Notes under the pieces: generated by a model
Databases searched by the model: none
Told to the model about the DNA's origin: nothing
What the model saw: only the letters and a program-made list of their open reading frames with translations
Assembly: GCA_019359415.1 (NCBI GenBank)
Contig: JAHHHH010000040.1
Location: forward strand, 1-61,264
DNA: 61,264 bases
Source: Iphinoe sp. HA4291-MV1
Lineage (GTDB): Bacteria; Cyanobacteriota; Cyanobacteriia; Cyanobacteriales; Nostocaceae
Direction of reading: 5' to 3'
Translations under genes and position numbers: made by a program
Part shown: positions 27,805 to 37,270 of the stretch, in pieces
Position numbering within the stretch: the first letter of the stretch is position 1
Layout of the letters: every line of letters starts with the position of its first letter

Positions 27805-30069
27805 TTACGACTTTAAATCTTGTAACGGCAAAGTAAACCAGAAAGTTGCACCTGTTCCCAAATTACTTTTCACACCAATTTCACCACCGTGTGCTGTGAT
27901 AATTTGCCGACACAGATACAACCCCAATCCTAAACTCAAAGAGTTACGGACATTGCTACCCCGAAAGTAAAGGTCAAATAGATGCTCGCTCTGTTGCTGA
28001 CTCATACCAACACCGTTGTCAGAAACAGTACAACACATCTTATCACCTTCAACAGTGGCATCAAGGGTGATACTCAATTCAGGGGGATTATGTTTAACAG
28101 CATTGACAATTAAGTTAGAATACACTCGCCAAAGTTGTGTAGAATCAGCATTGACTGAGGGTAAATCTGCCGAAACTAAATTAGTCAGGAGAGCTTGATT
28201 TTCTTGCAGCATTGGCTCTAAATCTGCAATAGCAGCTTCCACCACTGTATGCAATTGCACGGCTTGGCGTTGCAAGACAACACCTTGCACTTCGCTGACA
28301 TGAGCTTCCATCAACGAGTTAATCAAATTTAGTTGGCGATCGCTACTTTGCACCATCCGCTCTAAAATCGACCGAGAAAGTAATATTTTTTCTTCTGGAC
28401 GAGAGAGCAAATTCTTCAGCACCATCAAAGTTCCCAGTACTGGGTTGCGTAAATCATGGGAAACAGCATGGAAAAAGACTCGTAGTGCTTCCTCTGTGCG
28501 CTTGCGTTGGCTAATGTCTAAAATCACTCCCACCAAACCGCCAAGCGTTCCATCTGCCTTGGAAAAGGTTGCTTTATAAAATATCACATCATGCTTTGTA
28601 CCATCTTTATAAATAACAGAGCTTTCACAAGTTTGAACTCCCCGTTGCTTAAGCAGCTCTATATTCGCTTGATGGTATTTGTCAGCCAAATCTTTTGGTG
28701 CCATTTCATACACAGTCTTACCCAGAATCTGTTCTTTACTCAAACCCAGATCTTCCTCAAAAGCCTTATTACAGCCTACATAAATACCTTGGGCATTCTG
28801 ATAAAAAACAGGAGTTGGTATTGTATTAATTAATACTTGTAAAAAATTCAACTGTTCCTGTAACGCTTCTTCCACTTGCTTGCGTTTAGTAATATCTTCA
28901 ATCAGTCCTTCATAGTAAAGAAGTTTTCCGCTTTCATCACGCACTGCATATGCTTTTTCTGAAATCCAGACAATGCTACCATCTTTGCGATATATTTGAG
29001 ATTCAAATTCCGACACACTGCCATACTCTTCAATTAAGCGCATGAACTCTGCGCGACGATTGGGATCAACATACAGTTGATGTTCGATATCGGTGAAGTT
29101 TGCCGTGACTTCTTCTGGGAAAGAGTATCCATAAATACATGCTAACGCAGGATTTGCCGTGATGTAACGTCCATCCCGTGTACTTTGGAAAATCCCTTCT
29201 ACTGCGTTTTCAAAAATACTGCGGTATTTTTCTTCTGTAGCCCCTAGTTTTTGATATGCTGTTTCCAGTTCTGTGCGGGCGAAAAATTCAGAGCTTTGCA
29301 GGCGATCATACAGGTATACGCCCAAGTTACAGATGAAACAGAACCAAAACACGGCTAAGCTCATCGTCACAGTGTATATTGGCTTATCACTATCCAGTGG
29401 TGGTAGCTTTAGTCCTAGTGCTGTATTCACGCCAAAATAGTAAATCAGTACACCCAGTTGAGACACAAGATGCAGAGAAAAGCGTACTGGTATGAGCGTG
29501 GCTTGAGAGAGGAACACCAAAAACCAAGCAATAATATCGGGTAGTGCGAAATTGTTGAGTGTTGCCCAAATTTGTTCAACAAGAGTTATTGACCAAGATA
29601 ATCCAAGGAACACAAACCCTGGATGACGACGACCAAATTGAGTTCTATGGATGGCTAAACAGCTCAGTAAACTGAGCACCATCGCACCATACAGGACAAA
29701 AAAAAGGCGTTTCACCTCCTTGGGAATTTTTGCTAACTCCTTTAGATGGAAAAAAGCATCGTAAATGTCTCGGAAGGTAAAGGTCAAGACCAAGATTATC
29801 GCAATCCACAATGCTAGATGTAATCTCTGCCATAAAAAGCGATCGCGCCAAGCTTTGTAGTCAGAAGCAATAGTATCACCTGGTAGAGAACTAGTGACAG
29901 AAAAAGCTTTTTTCAAACACTTTTGCACTGTTCTAAATACAGTCGTCGTTAGCCTTTGACCAAATCTCCCCACAGCAAGGAAAGCTTTTGCCTTCTTCAT
30001 CTTTGCCATCGCACCCTCATATTCAATTTGGATTGCAGATGATTTCTCTCCATCACCCCATGAATTCAA
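27805..30069 (-). CDS. membrane PAS sensor histidine kinase
   Basis: 754 residues. N-terminal part has about six membrane helices (about 80-265, MASE-like), then a coil, PAS/PAC units at about 280-400 and 405-520, and a kinase core: phospho-acceptor His538 (HAVSHDLRNP), N box with Asn (NLIVNAVKHNPP), G1 (VSDNGVGMS) and G2 (LGLGLYLCRQ). All motifs look functional. Start could be the ATG at 30009 or 30000. It lies directly downstream (25 bp) of a paralogous kinase on the same strand, sharing the unusual AQGxVLxRxxV stretch after the H box, so the pair arose by duplication of the core. Confidence 0.9.
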   Translation of the reverse strand: MNSWGDGEKSSAIQIEYEGAMAKMKKAKAFLAVGRFGQRLTTTVFRTVQKCLKKAFSVTSSLPGDTIASDYKAWRDRFLWQRLHLALWIAIILVLTFTFRDIYDAFFHLKELAKIPKEVKRLFFVLYGAMVLSLLSCLAIHRTQFGRRHPGFVFLGLSWSITLVEQIWATLNNFALPDIIAWFLVFLSQATLIPVRFSLHLVSQLGVLIYYFGVNTALGLKLPPLDSDKPIYTVTMSLAVFWFCFICNLGVYLYDRLQSSEFFARTELETAYQKLGATEEKYRSIFENAVEGIFQSTRDGRYITANPALACIYGYSFPEEVTANFTDIEHQLYVDPNRRAEFMRLIEEYGSVSEFESQIYRKDGSIVWISEKAYAVRDESGKLLYYEGLIEDITKRKQVEEALQEQLNFLQVLINTIPTPVFYQNAQGIYVGCNKAFEEDLGLSKEQILGKTVYEMAPKDLADKYHQANIELLKQRGVQTCESSVIYKDGTKHDVIFYKATFSKADGTLGGLVGVILDISQRKRTEEALRVFFHAVSHDLRNPVLGTLMVLKNLLSRPEEKILLSRSILERMVQSSDRQLNLINSLMEAHVSEVQGVVLQRQAVQLHTVVEAAIADLEPMLQENQALLTNLVSADLPSVNADSTQLWRVYSNLIVNAVKHNPPELSITLDATVEGDKMCCTVSDNGVGMSQQQSEHLFDLYFRGSNVRNSLSLGLGLYLCRQIITAHGGEIGVKSNLGTGATFWFTLPLQDLKS

Positions 30070-30094
30070 ACCAGTGAATCAGATACTTAACATC

Positions 30095-33040
30095 TTAAGA
30101 TGGGATGGCTAGAGGTAACGTGAAGTAGAAGGTGAAACCGCGCTTACGGTTGCAACTAACACCAATTTCACCACCGTGTGCTTTAATAATTTGCCGGCAA
30201 AGATACATTTTTAAGCCAATCCTTGTTGAAGCACTAGCTCGCGGATCGCGCACATACAAATCGAAGAGGCGATCGCACTCCAACTGACTCATGCCCAAAC
30301 CGTCATCTTGAATAGTACAACGAATCCTTCCTGCCTCAACTGTGGCTTCTAGTGTAAACTTTACTCCTGGTGGATTGTGTTGCCAGCTATGAGTCAACAA
30401 GTTGAGAAAAACTTTCTGTAGCTGAGCCGGGTCGGCAATGACTAATGGTAAATCGCCTGGAATCAAATTTTTCACAGTTGAGTGATGCTGTGTCAGCATT
30501 GGCTCCAAATCTCTAATAATTGTAACAATCAATGAGTGAAAAGAAACGACCTCACGATGAAGGACAATTCCCTGTGCTTCGCATGAATGAAGTTCCAGCA
30601 GTGATTCAATCATCTCCAATTGACGGTCATTCCCTTGAATCATGCGCTTAATAATTGAGTGAGATACAGGGAGGGGGGATAAGGGGGATGAGGGGGATGA
30701 GGGGAAAGAATTCTCCTTGTCTGGTGACACTCCCCTCAACTGAGGGAACCTCTGCACGCAAGTGTGCTCTCCTTGTCTTCTTGTCCGCTTGTCTGTTTGT
30801 CCCTGATTGAGTAAATTATTCAATACCATCAAATTGCCTATCACCGAAGTCCGCAGTTCATGGGAAATGGTGTGCAAAACAACATCTTTCACGCTATTCA
30901 ATTCTTGAAGTTCCAGCATTTTCTGCTGTAGCTGTGCAGTACGCTCTTCTACTTGACGCTCCAAATTCGTGTTAAGTTGCTCTAGTTCTTGATAAAGTTG
31001 TCCTTGCTGAATGGCGATCGCGACTTGTTCAGACATCTGTTGGAGCAAATCAATTTCTATAGTAGTCCAATGGCGTGGTTTGCTGCATTGGTTAGCAATC
31101 AACGCACCAAAGAATTCCTTGTCTTGCATGATAGGTACAGCTAAGTTAGCTCTGGTTTGGAATTGTTTATAGAGCGCTTTTAATTTCGGAGATACTGATG
31201 TATTTTTAGTATCTTGAACTACGCGTACCCGATCACTTTTAAGGATTGTTTTCAGTTCTTCTAGAAGAGTTTTATCCTCACTTCTCCAATTTAGGACTGA
31301 TGGATATTTGGGAGCTACTGATTCGGCAAGAATTCTCGACTGGGCATTACTATCATTTAAAGCAATAAAAACTCGATCCGCTTCTAAAAATTGCCGAACT
31401 TCGTTGACGGTGGTTTGTAGAATTTGGTCTAAGTTAAGCGACTGGCGAATTCGCGATAGTGTTTGAGCCAATAGGCGATCGCGTTTTGAGGAGAGGTGCA
31501 GTAATTCTTCGGCACGCTTGCGTTCTGTGATATCATTAGTGACACAAAGCATACAAGGCTCTCCACCCAAAGTAATCACCTCGGCTGAAAACAGCACTAC
31601 TCTTGGCTCACGAGACTTTGTGCGAAGTTCTGTTTCTAAATTGCGAATAAACCCCTGCTCCTGTAGCATTTGTTCTATTCTGGCGCTGTCAGAGGGATTG
31701 ACCCAAATATTCAACTCACTACGGGTACGACCAATCACTTCTTCCCGACAAAAGCCAGTGATTTGTAGAAAAGTGTCGTTGACTTCAACGTAGCGCCCAT
31801 CCTTAAGAGTCAGGATAGTAATTGGGTTAGGACTAGAACAAAAAGCTTTAGAAAACTTTTCCTCTGACTCGCGCAGAGCAAGTTCTGTTTGTTTGCGTTC
31901 GGTGATGTCGTGATTCACTGACAATAAGCAGGGAATATCATCTAAGTGAATGACTTCGGCTGAAAACACTGTAGTCCTGATCTCACCGGACTTGCGGCGG
32001 AATTGCAATTCCATGTTGCGAATAACCCCGTGTTTTTGCAATTCTTGCAACACAGTGATGCGATCGCTCTGGTTCACCCAAATATTTAAATCAAAAGCAG
32101 TACAACCAATCGCTTCCTCTCGTTCATAACCCGATTGTTGTACAAAACTATCGTTAACTTCTATGTAGCGTCCTTCTGCAAGCGTGCTGATCGAGATAGG
32201 ATTAGGGCTGGAACGAAATACTTTAGCGAACTTTTGAGCCAAATTTCCCAAAGCAACTTCCGTTTGTTTGCGTTCTGTAATATCCCTCACAATTGCCAAA
32301 ACTTCGTCTTGTCCGCTAGCAACCAACCGCGCTTCATAATCTCTCATTCCTAAAGGCGTTGACAGTTGATATTCGCATGTTTGCAAAGTTTTTGAATCCA
32401 AAGTTTTTGCAATTGCCTTTTGGCTTTTTAGGGCGACATCTGAAGGTAATAAATCCTGCAAATTTTTCCCGACAATTTCATTTCTGGGAATGTGAAGATT
32501 TGCCCCCTCACCTTTAAAGTCCAGATACTTGCCATCACGACTAATGCGAAACATCAAATCAGGTATAGCATCCAAAATCGCCGCCTCTCGTGCCTCACTT
32601 TCTCGCAATTTTTCCTCCGCTAACTTCCGGTCTGTAATATCTATGAGTAAACCATCCCAAATCATGTCTCCTGATGGTTGTTGTTCTGGGCGAGAAGTGC
32701 CTTGAATCCATTTGAGTTTACCACTGGGAGTGATGATACGACCTTCCCATTGCCAAGGTTCTCCTGTAGTACAAGAGGTGACAATAGATTCTTCAAAAGC
32801 TTTGATATCCTGGGGATGAGTCAGTTTGTTTAGTACTTGAAAGTCTGCCTGCACGACTTCTGGTTCCAATTCAAACAGTTCTCTACATCCAGAACTGGCG
32901 TATATAATAAACTGAGATCCATCTTGCCGCTTCAGGAATTGAAAAATCATCCCGGGTAAGTTAGCAGCAATTTTTTCCAGCAGAGGCAATGCTCCTTGTT
33001 GAGAATTTAGTGTATACAGCGCTTTCACATTTTCATTCAC
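30095..33040 (-). CDS. multi-PAS/GAF histidine kinase with degenerate ATP site
   Basis: 981 residues, soluble. About four PAS/PAC units (20-135, 145-260, 265-385, 390-510), a GAF domain (about 535-690), a coil, and a histidine kinase core with His727 (TISHELRTS). The N box reads NLLTHSWQHNPP: the second, Mg-binding Asn is His884, and the G2 glycines are lost (TRIGLKMYLCRQ). The dimerisation hairpin also carries about 47 extra residues (746-792) encoded by short repeats at 30664-30804. It likely senses but may not autophosphorylate; partnership with the kinase downstream is an inference. Confidence 0.88.
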   Translation of the reverse strand: MNENVKALYTLNSQQGALPLLEKIAANLPGMIFQFLKRQDGSQFIIYASSGCRELFELEPEVVQADFQVLNKLTHPQDIKAFEESIVTSCTTGEPWQWEGRIITPSGKLKWIQGTSRPEQQPSGDMIWDGLLIDITDRKLAEEKLRESEAREAAILDAIPDLMFRISRDGKYLDFKGEGANLHIPRNEIVGKNLQDLLPSDVALKSQKAIAKTLDSKTLQTCEYQLSTPLGMRDYEARLVASGQDEVLAIVRDITERKQTEVALGNLAQKFAKVFRSSPNPISISTLAEGRYIEVNDSFVQQSGYEREEAIGCTAFDLNIWVNQSDRITVLQELQKHGVIRNMELQFRRKSGEIRTTVFSAEVIHLDDIPCLLSVNHDITERKQTELALRESEEKFSKAFCSSPNPITILTLKDGRYVEVNDTFLQITGFCREEVIGRTRSELNIWVNPSDSARIEQMLQEQGFIRNLETELRTKSREPRVVLFSAEVITLGGEPCMLCVTNDITERKRAEELLHLSSKRDRLLAQTLSRIRQSLNLDQILQTTVNEVRQFLEADRVFIALNDSNAQSRILAESVAPKYPSVLNWRSEDKTLLEELKTILKSDRVRVVQDTKNTSVSPKLKALYKQFQTRANLAVPIMQDKEFFGALIANQCSKPRHWTTIEIDLLQQMSEQVAIAIQQGQLYQELEQLNTNLERQVEERTAQLQQKMLELQELNSVKDVVLHTISHELRTSVIGNLMVLNNLLNQGQTDKRTRRQGEHTCVQRFPQLRGVSPDKENSFPSSPSSPLSPLPVSHSIIKRMIQGNDRQLEMIESLLELHSCEAQGIVLHREVVSFHSLIVTIIRDLEPMLTQHHSTVKNLIPGDLPLVIADPAQLQKVFLNLLTHSWQHNPPGVKFTLEATVEAGRIRCTIQDDGLGMSQLECDRLFDLYVRDPRASASTRIGLKMYLCRQIIKAHGGEIGVSCNRKRGFTFYFTLPLAIPS

Positions 33041-33576
33041 ACTCTGACCTTTTTACCTAGAAGTAATAGATGTATGACGGAAGACAACTATTGGCGGTTT
33101 GGCAGTTTCCTGTATTTGGATACCAACCAAACAAATTTTTATAAAAGTCGTTCTTTTTTCAGATTATATTCCTCTGTTCAATTTCGCATTCACCCAATTG
33201 GATGAACCACTTATAACAAGAGCGATTTCAGTAACAACAAGTGAACTTAGTTTTCAACAAGCCATAACGTAATTTAAATGTTATGTCAAGCCAACAAATG
33301 AAATTTGCGATCACTGCAACAATTTCTATCTAAGAGGGTGTTTATGAATAAATTCTTAAGTAACGCACCGTCTTTTTTGGTGCGTTACGCTTTGCGATAA
33401 CACAACGATAGATGCTACAACGGGGACGCTAGTGCAGCACGGCAGAAATAACTAGACAGTTAGGAAAGCTTAAAACCCTGGTTCTGTAAATATTTTTCTC
33501 TCCTGACTTCTGATATCATGTCCGGTTAATCGCTTACGATTAAGCGCCAATTTGAGTCCACCAATAAAAACCTGTT
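33041..33576. other. intergenic region with hairpin and a solo MITE end
   Basis: Upstream of the kinase, plus repeat remnants: a 10-bp hairpin GTAACGCACC / GGTGCGTTAC at 33360-33388, a GATGCTACAACGGGG-type dispersed repeat at about 33410, and a lone MITE end ATATCATGTCCGGTTAA near 33513. No gene. Confidence 0.6.
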
Positions 33577-33895
33577 ATATCATGTCCGGTTGATTAGTTG
33601 TGATTCCCGCAATATCTGCACCCCACCCCTTAATCCCCTCCCGTTAGTAAGGCTACGGTGTACACACAAGTCATCGAGTTGCTCAAAAATCCTTCGGAAC
33701 CTCACCCTGCCCTTCGGGCATCCCTCTCCGAACTCGCGGAGAGGGAAAGATTTTAGCGCACCCTAAAGCGAGGGTGAGGTTAAAAGCGATCCGGTGTGTA
33801 CACCGTAGGTTAGTAAGGGGAGGGGCGGTTTTGGCGCAAGACAAAACCGGGGTGGGGTTGTGCGGGATTTATAAGCAATTAACCGGACATGATAT
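33577..33895. mobile_element. MITE-A copy 1 (153 bp), interrupted by MITE-B
   Basis: Ends are ATATCATGTCCGGTT and the exact complement; the inner ends continue as imperfect repeats to the CCCGCA block. With the 156-bp inner element and one 10-bp target copy removed, the length is 153 bp, identical to copy 2 at 37271, which lies in the opposite orientation. There is no coding capacity and no transposase in the window, so it is non-autonomous. It sits inside a GNAT-type gene. Confidence 0.88.
33653..33808. mobile_element. MITE-B (156 bp) nested in MITE-A, with 10-bp target duplication
   Basis: Perfect 14-bp terminal inverted repeats, CTACGGTGTACACA at 33653-33666 and TGTGTACACCGTAG at 33795-33808. 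The flanks GTTAGTAAGG at 33643-33652 and 33809-33818 are a direct duplication. The uninterrupted copy of MITE-A has this word once, so it gives the empty site. The interior contains a further fold-back (AACCTCACCCT / AGGGTGAGGTT) and the dispersed CCCTTCGGGCATCCCTCTCC palindrome. Confidence 0.93.
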
Positions 33896-34128
33896 AACTC
33901 CTTCGGGTTTTGCAATGGAACGACGGCAAGCTGATAATTGCAACGGGGTCGTTCACCCGCCCACTGAACGAAGAGGCGGAGGAGCTCTGTTGTATGATCA
34001 GATCCCAATTCTTCCGGATCGTAGAATTCGGCATACCGTGGATCAGCATGATAAGCGAGAAAGGCTGGCTCATCTTCCTCTGTAAATTCTCGTAGCAGAA
34101 ACCTGTTTGTGATGATCTCCATATTCAA
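33896..34128 (-). pseudogene. GNAT acetyltransferase fragment cut by MITE-A
   Basis: From the ATG at 34128 the frame gives about 78 residues typical of the N-terminus of RimJ/RimL-like GNAT acetyltransferases (ITNRFLLREFTEEDEPAFLA, then CNYQLAVV). It then runs into the MITE end (residues LYHVRLIAYK are MITE-encoded). The acetyl-CoA-binding motif A is missing, and no continuation is recognisable on the other side of the element. Confidence 0.8.
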
Positions 34129-34156
34129 GAGACGATACCGTAGCCGTCTAACATGA

Positions 34157-34189
34157 GAAAAAAAGGGGAATTAGCATCCTCTAATTCCC
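34157..34189 (-). terminator. intrinsic terminator of cphB
   Basis: On the minus strand GGGAATTAG, a 6-nt loop, CTAATTCCC, then C and a run of seven T. It lies 41 bp past the cphB stop; a textbook rho-independent terminator. Confidence 0.9.
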
Positions 34190-34229
34190 ACTTTATTTCA
34201 AAGTATTTATGAAAAGATAAGTATTTTTT

Positions 34230-35078
34230 TTAAGCAGCCGGTGCAGGGATGACAGTTGTGACAACAGTGCGAGTATCTAGGATAGGTTTGCGGGTTTTTA
34301 AGTTGAATTTGTATCCTTGTGGTAAAATATGAAGTTTTGCTCCACAAACTGCCAAAGGTTCATCCTTCAAAATGTCGTCAACATTGCTGTGCATGACCTC
34401 TGAATCATCAACAACCGTAACACAACCTTCCCCAATAACTTCAAACTGATTATCGGTCACTACTATAGCTGTATTCTCGTCAATACCAAGTCCCAAGACA
34501 ACAGGCTGCTGTGTTAAAGCTGCAATTAAGCGTCCCAAGCGCCCGCGCTGTGAGAAATGTTGGTCTATCACCACTCCGCTTAGGAAAGCTAAACCAGGAC
34601 CCAATTTCACAATTTCCATTCGAGGATTTGTTTCGGAGTCGCCTTCCACAATCATCACGTCTGGCATAACAGCGGCTCCCGCGCTTGTACCTCCTACAAC
34701 TATGCCTTCAGAAAAGCGTTTGTGAATAGCTGCATCCAGTTCGGTATCTTTGAGGACACTCGTGATACGGGCTTGGTCTCCTCCAGTAAAAAATACACCA
34801 GTTGCTTTACCAATTGCTTCTAACGCTGTAGATGAAGATGAATCTTCGCGGCGCTCAGTATCAATTATACGAACATCCTCGGCACCTAGCCGTTCAAACA
34901 CTCTAATATAATTTTCTCCTACTTCTCTTGGCAGTTCTGTCGCAGCCGTCATAATGACAATCCTGGCTTTTATACCTCCAGCGCAGCGAACAAACTCCCG
35001 AAGAATTTGGCAATCCCCTTCCTTATCTTCCGCTCCCCCAATAATGACTAATTGTCGCTTAATTTCACTAGCTACCAT
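34230..35078 (-). CDS. cphB: cyanophycinase CphB
   Basis: 282 residues. Serine peptidase (S51) that cleaves the nitrogen-storage polymer cyanophycin to beta-Asp-Arg dipeptides. The nucleophile elbow GGTSAGAA has Ser132, the same number as in the characterised Synechocystis enzyme; other conserved blocks are LVIIGGAEDK, FTGGDQ and GLGIDENTA. In most cyanobacteria cphB directly precedes cphA (cyanophycin synthetase); here it ends at a strong terminator, and only a broken GNAT gene and MITEs follow. GGAGGCTC lies just before the ATG. Confidence 0.96.
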   Translation of the reverse strand: MVASEIKRQLVIIGGAEDKEGDCQILREFVRCAGGIKARIVIMTAATELPREVGENYIRVFERLGAEDVRIIDTERREDSSSSTALEAIGKATGVFFTGGDQARITSVLKDTELDAAIHKRFSEGIVVGGTSAGAAVMPDVMIVEGDSETNPRMEIVKLGPGLAFLSGVVIDQHFSQRGRLGRLIAALTQQPVVLGLGIDENTAIVVTDNQFEVIGEGCVTVVDDSEVMHSNVDDILKDEPLAVCGAKLHILPQGYKFNLKTRKPILDTRTVVTTVIPAPAA

Positions 35079-35228
35079 AGAGCCTCCTGATATGAGTTAT
35101 TTATTTCTATAAAACATAATGATTAAAACTGAAAAAACTGCCATTTGGTAGAATAGGACACAAAAATTAAACATATATTTTAGTATATTCCAACAACTAA
35201 GTTTCTTTGTAAACAAGAATCAAATGAC

Positions 35229-35257
35229 AAGCCTCTAGAGAATGTCTCTAGAGGCTT
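35229..35257. repeat. 13-bp perfect hairpin upstream of cphB
   Basis: AAGCCTCTAGAGA and its complement with a 3-nt loop, in the 317-bp gap between cphB and the small gene at 35396. It could terminate the upstream gene, though no T tract follows. The rest of the gap is AT-rich, with a decayed AAACCGGG palindrome near 35320. Confidence 0.6.
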
Positions 35258-35395
35258 CACTATAGCAGTCTTATTTCATTTGTAAAAATCGCGCATCTCA
35301 AGAAGTTCAGTTTCTTGGAGAAACCGGGCTTGGTGATTTCTCACGAATGATTTAGGATTGCTATATCTTGACTAGTTTATAAAACAACAAGAGTG

Positions 35396-35611
35396 TTAGT
35401 TAACCGTTACTTGTTCATTCCTATCAGTCTTGCTCCACTCCGAATACAAATCTTCCTTTACTAAATTTGTTTGATCACTGCCATTTTGGTTAGAAATGAG
35501 TACTTTGAGGGTGGTTTGGTAAGCATTATTGACTAGTTCATGACCGTAGCCTATCACTACACCAGATTCGCCTGTTTTTTGATGAATTGCACAATCACCA
35601 ACAGTAAGCAT
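35396..35611 (-). CDS. small conserved hypothetical protein
   Basis: 71 residues, acidic to neutral, with a beta-rich pattern (VGDCAIHQKTGESGVVIGYGHEL) reminiscent of short SH3-like cyanobacterial proteins. No signal peptide, no metal motif. It lies between ppk2 and cphB on the same strand but with wide gaps, so co-transcription is uncertain. Function unknown. Confidence 0.6.
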   Translation of the reverse strand: MLTVGDCAIHQKTGESGVVIGYGHELVNNAYQTTLKVLISNQNGSDQTNLVKEDLYSEWSKTDRNEQVTVN

Positions 35612-35794
35612 AATTACTGCCTTATCGTTGAATTAATACGTTTGTTGTATTGTTTTCCGAGTGTTAAATTAGTTACCTCATCCTTTTGATAGATGTTTGT
35701 CAATAAATCTTAACAATTCAGATATATATAAAGATAGGTGAAAACTTTATTCTGTTATATACTTGTTGTGAATCTTTAAGATTATAGTCATTAC

Positions 35795-36667
35795 TTAATC
35801 TTCATTCTCTAGTTCTAGCATTTGCTTCGCTTGCAAAAGGTATTGTTTATGTTCCTCACTGACTGTCGGGTATTGCAGATTAAGTTCTTTTAATTTAGTG
35901 CAAATGATGTCAGCAACGGTGAGGCGTGTAAACCATTTATGGTCAGCAGGAATGATGTACCAAGGTGCCCAGAAAGTACTGGTGTGATTGAAAACGTCTT
36001 CATAAGCGTTCATGTAATCATCCCAAAAAGCTCGTTCTTGGACATCATTCATTGAAAATTTCCAATGTTTTGCTGGTAATTCAATACGTTCTAAAAAGCG
36101 TTTTTTCTGTTCTGATTTAGAGATATTAAGAAAAAACTTAAGGATGATAATGCCATTATTTACCAGATATTTCTCAAAACTATTAATTTCCTCAAAGCGC
36201 TGCTTCCATATTTGATTGCCCTTTGGAATGTGAGGAAGTTGTTGCTTTTTGAGAAGTCCAGGATGAACGCGAACCACAAGCACTTCTTCATAATACGAGC
36301 GATTAAAAATTCCAATTCGACCTCGTTCGGGCAGAGCTTTTGTGGTTCGCCAAAGGTAGTCGTGGTCTAATTCTTCAGCGCTTGGAGCCTTAAAACTGAA
36401 TACCTGACATCCTTGCGGGTTCACACCTGACATAACATGTTTGATGGTACTGTCTTTGCCAGCAGCATCCATTGCTTGAAAGATAATCAGTAAGGCACAG
36501 GTGTTTTGAGCATAAAGAACATTTTGGTATTTCTCAAGCTGCTGAATATCAGCTTGTAATTTGCCTTCTGCATCCGCCTTCTTCTGAAAATGACCTGTAT
36601 ACTTAGGATCATAATCTTTCAAAGAAATTTTGCATCCAGGTTTAACAATAAAAGGAGCGTCATTCAT
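35795..36667 (-). CDS. PPK2-family polyphosphate:nucleotide kinase
   Basis: 290 residues, single PPK2 domain. Walker A AMDAAGKDS (65-73), Walker B region GRIGIFNRSYYEEVLVVRVH (about 116-135), and the lid with KKRFLERI. Family enzymes transfer phosphate from polyphosphate to AMP, ADP or GDP; the short single-domain form with this N-terminal extension fits class I/III, which cannot be separated by eye. It starts 3 bp after the stop of the membrane-protein gene upstream, so the two form an operon. Confidence 0.9.
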   Translation of the reverse strand: MNDAPFIVKPGCKISLKDYDPKYTGHFQKKADAEGKLQADIQQLEKYQNVLYAQNTCALLIIFQAMDAAGKDSTIKHVMSGVNPQGCQVFSFKAPSAEELDHDYLWRTTKALPERGRIGIFNRSYYEEVLVVRVHPGLLKKQQLPHIPKGNQIWKQRFEEINSFEKYLVNNGIIILKFFLNISKSEQKKRFLERIELPAKHWKFSMNDVQERAFWDDYMNAYEDVFNHTSTFWAPWYIIPADHKWFTRLTVADIICTKLKELNLQYPTVSEEHKQYLLQAKQMLELENED

Positions 36668-36670
36668 AAC

Positions 36671-37153
36671 TTATCTAAACTTTTGTTGCTCTTGAGCAGA
36701 ACGCATTGCTTCTCGACCAAGCATAAACATTCCTGCTACGCCCAAACAAACAAACCAGACGTACTGATACCAATATTTCCTAATTTGCTGAACTGTGCTC
36801 AGTTCTGGATGCAACGTATTCAGGTACAGTAACAGCACAACTATCATCAAAGCCCCAAACCCTACAAAGCTTAAACCAACCTGAATGCGTGCGGGTCGAA
36901 GTTCCCAGTCACTTATTTTCTCTAGATCAATCTCTGCTAAATCTTGTAAAGAGTCATCAGCTATGGACGAAGCTGCTTCCACACGCTTAGCCACCTTTGG
37001 AGATAGAATCGGCACAATGGCTGCTACTGTGGGACGGCGCAACAAAGCTTCAGTATCTCGTAGCAATTCCAGAGGCTTACGAGAAGCTGGTGGCTGAGCA
37101 AATTCTACCTTTTGTGAAGTCGTTTGGGCGGTGGTTTGGGGTTCAAAGTCCAT
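36671..37153 (-). CDS. two-helix membrane protein upstream of ppk2
   Basis: 160 residues: a soluble N-terminal half (about 1-90) and two membrane helices (about 93-110 and 131-147), ending in a basic tail. The segment PTVAAIVPILSPKVAKRVEAA is distinctive but I do not recognise the family. Translation ends 3 bp before the PPK2 start, so a role alongside PPK2, for example membrane tethering, is possible but unproven. Confidence 0.7.
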   Translation of the reverse strand: MDFEPQTTAQTTSQKVEFAQPPASRKPLELLRDTEALLRRPTVAAIVPILSPKVAKRVEAASSIADDSLQDLAEIDLEKISDWELRPARIQVGLSFVGFGALMIVVLLLYLNTLHPELSTVQQIRKYWYQYVWFVCLGVAGMFMLGREAMRSAQEQQKFR

Positions 37154-37270
37154 AGTCGTCTTTCAAGCAGCTAGCAGCTATTGAGGCAAATCAAAAAATT
37201 TGTCCTTTTACTTCATTCTACAGAGCGCCACAAGAATAAGAAACCAGCGAGAAATATAGCTTGATGAGTA

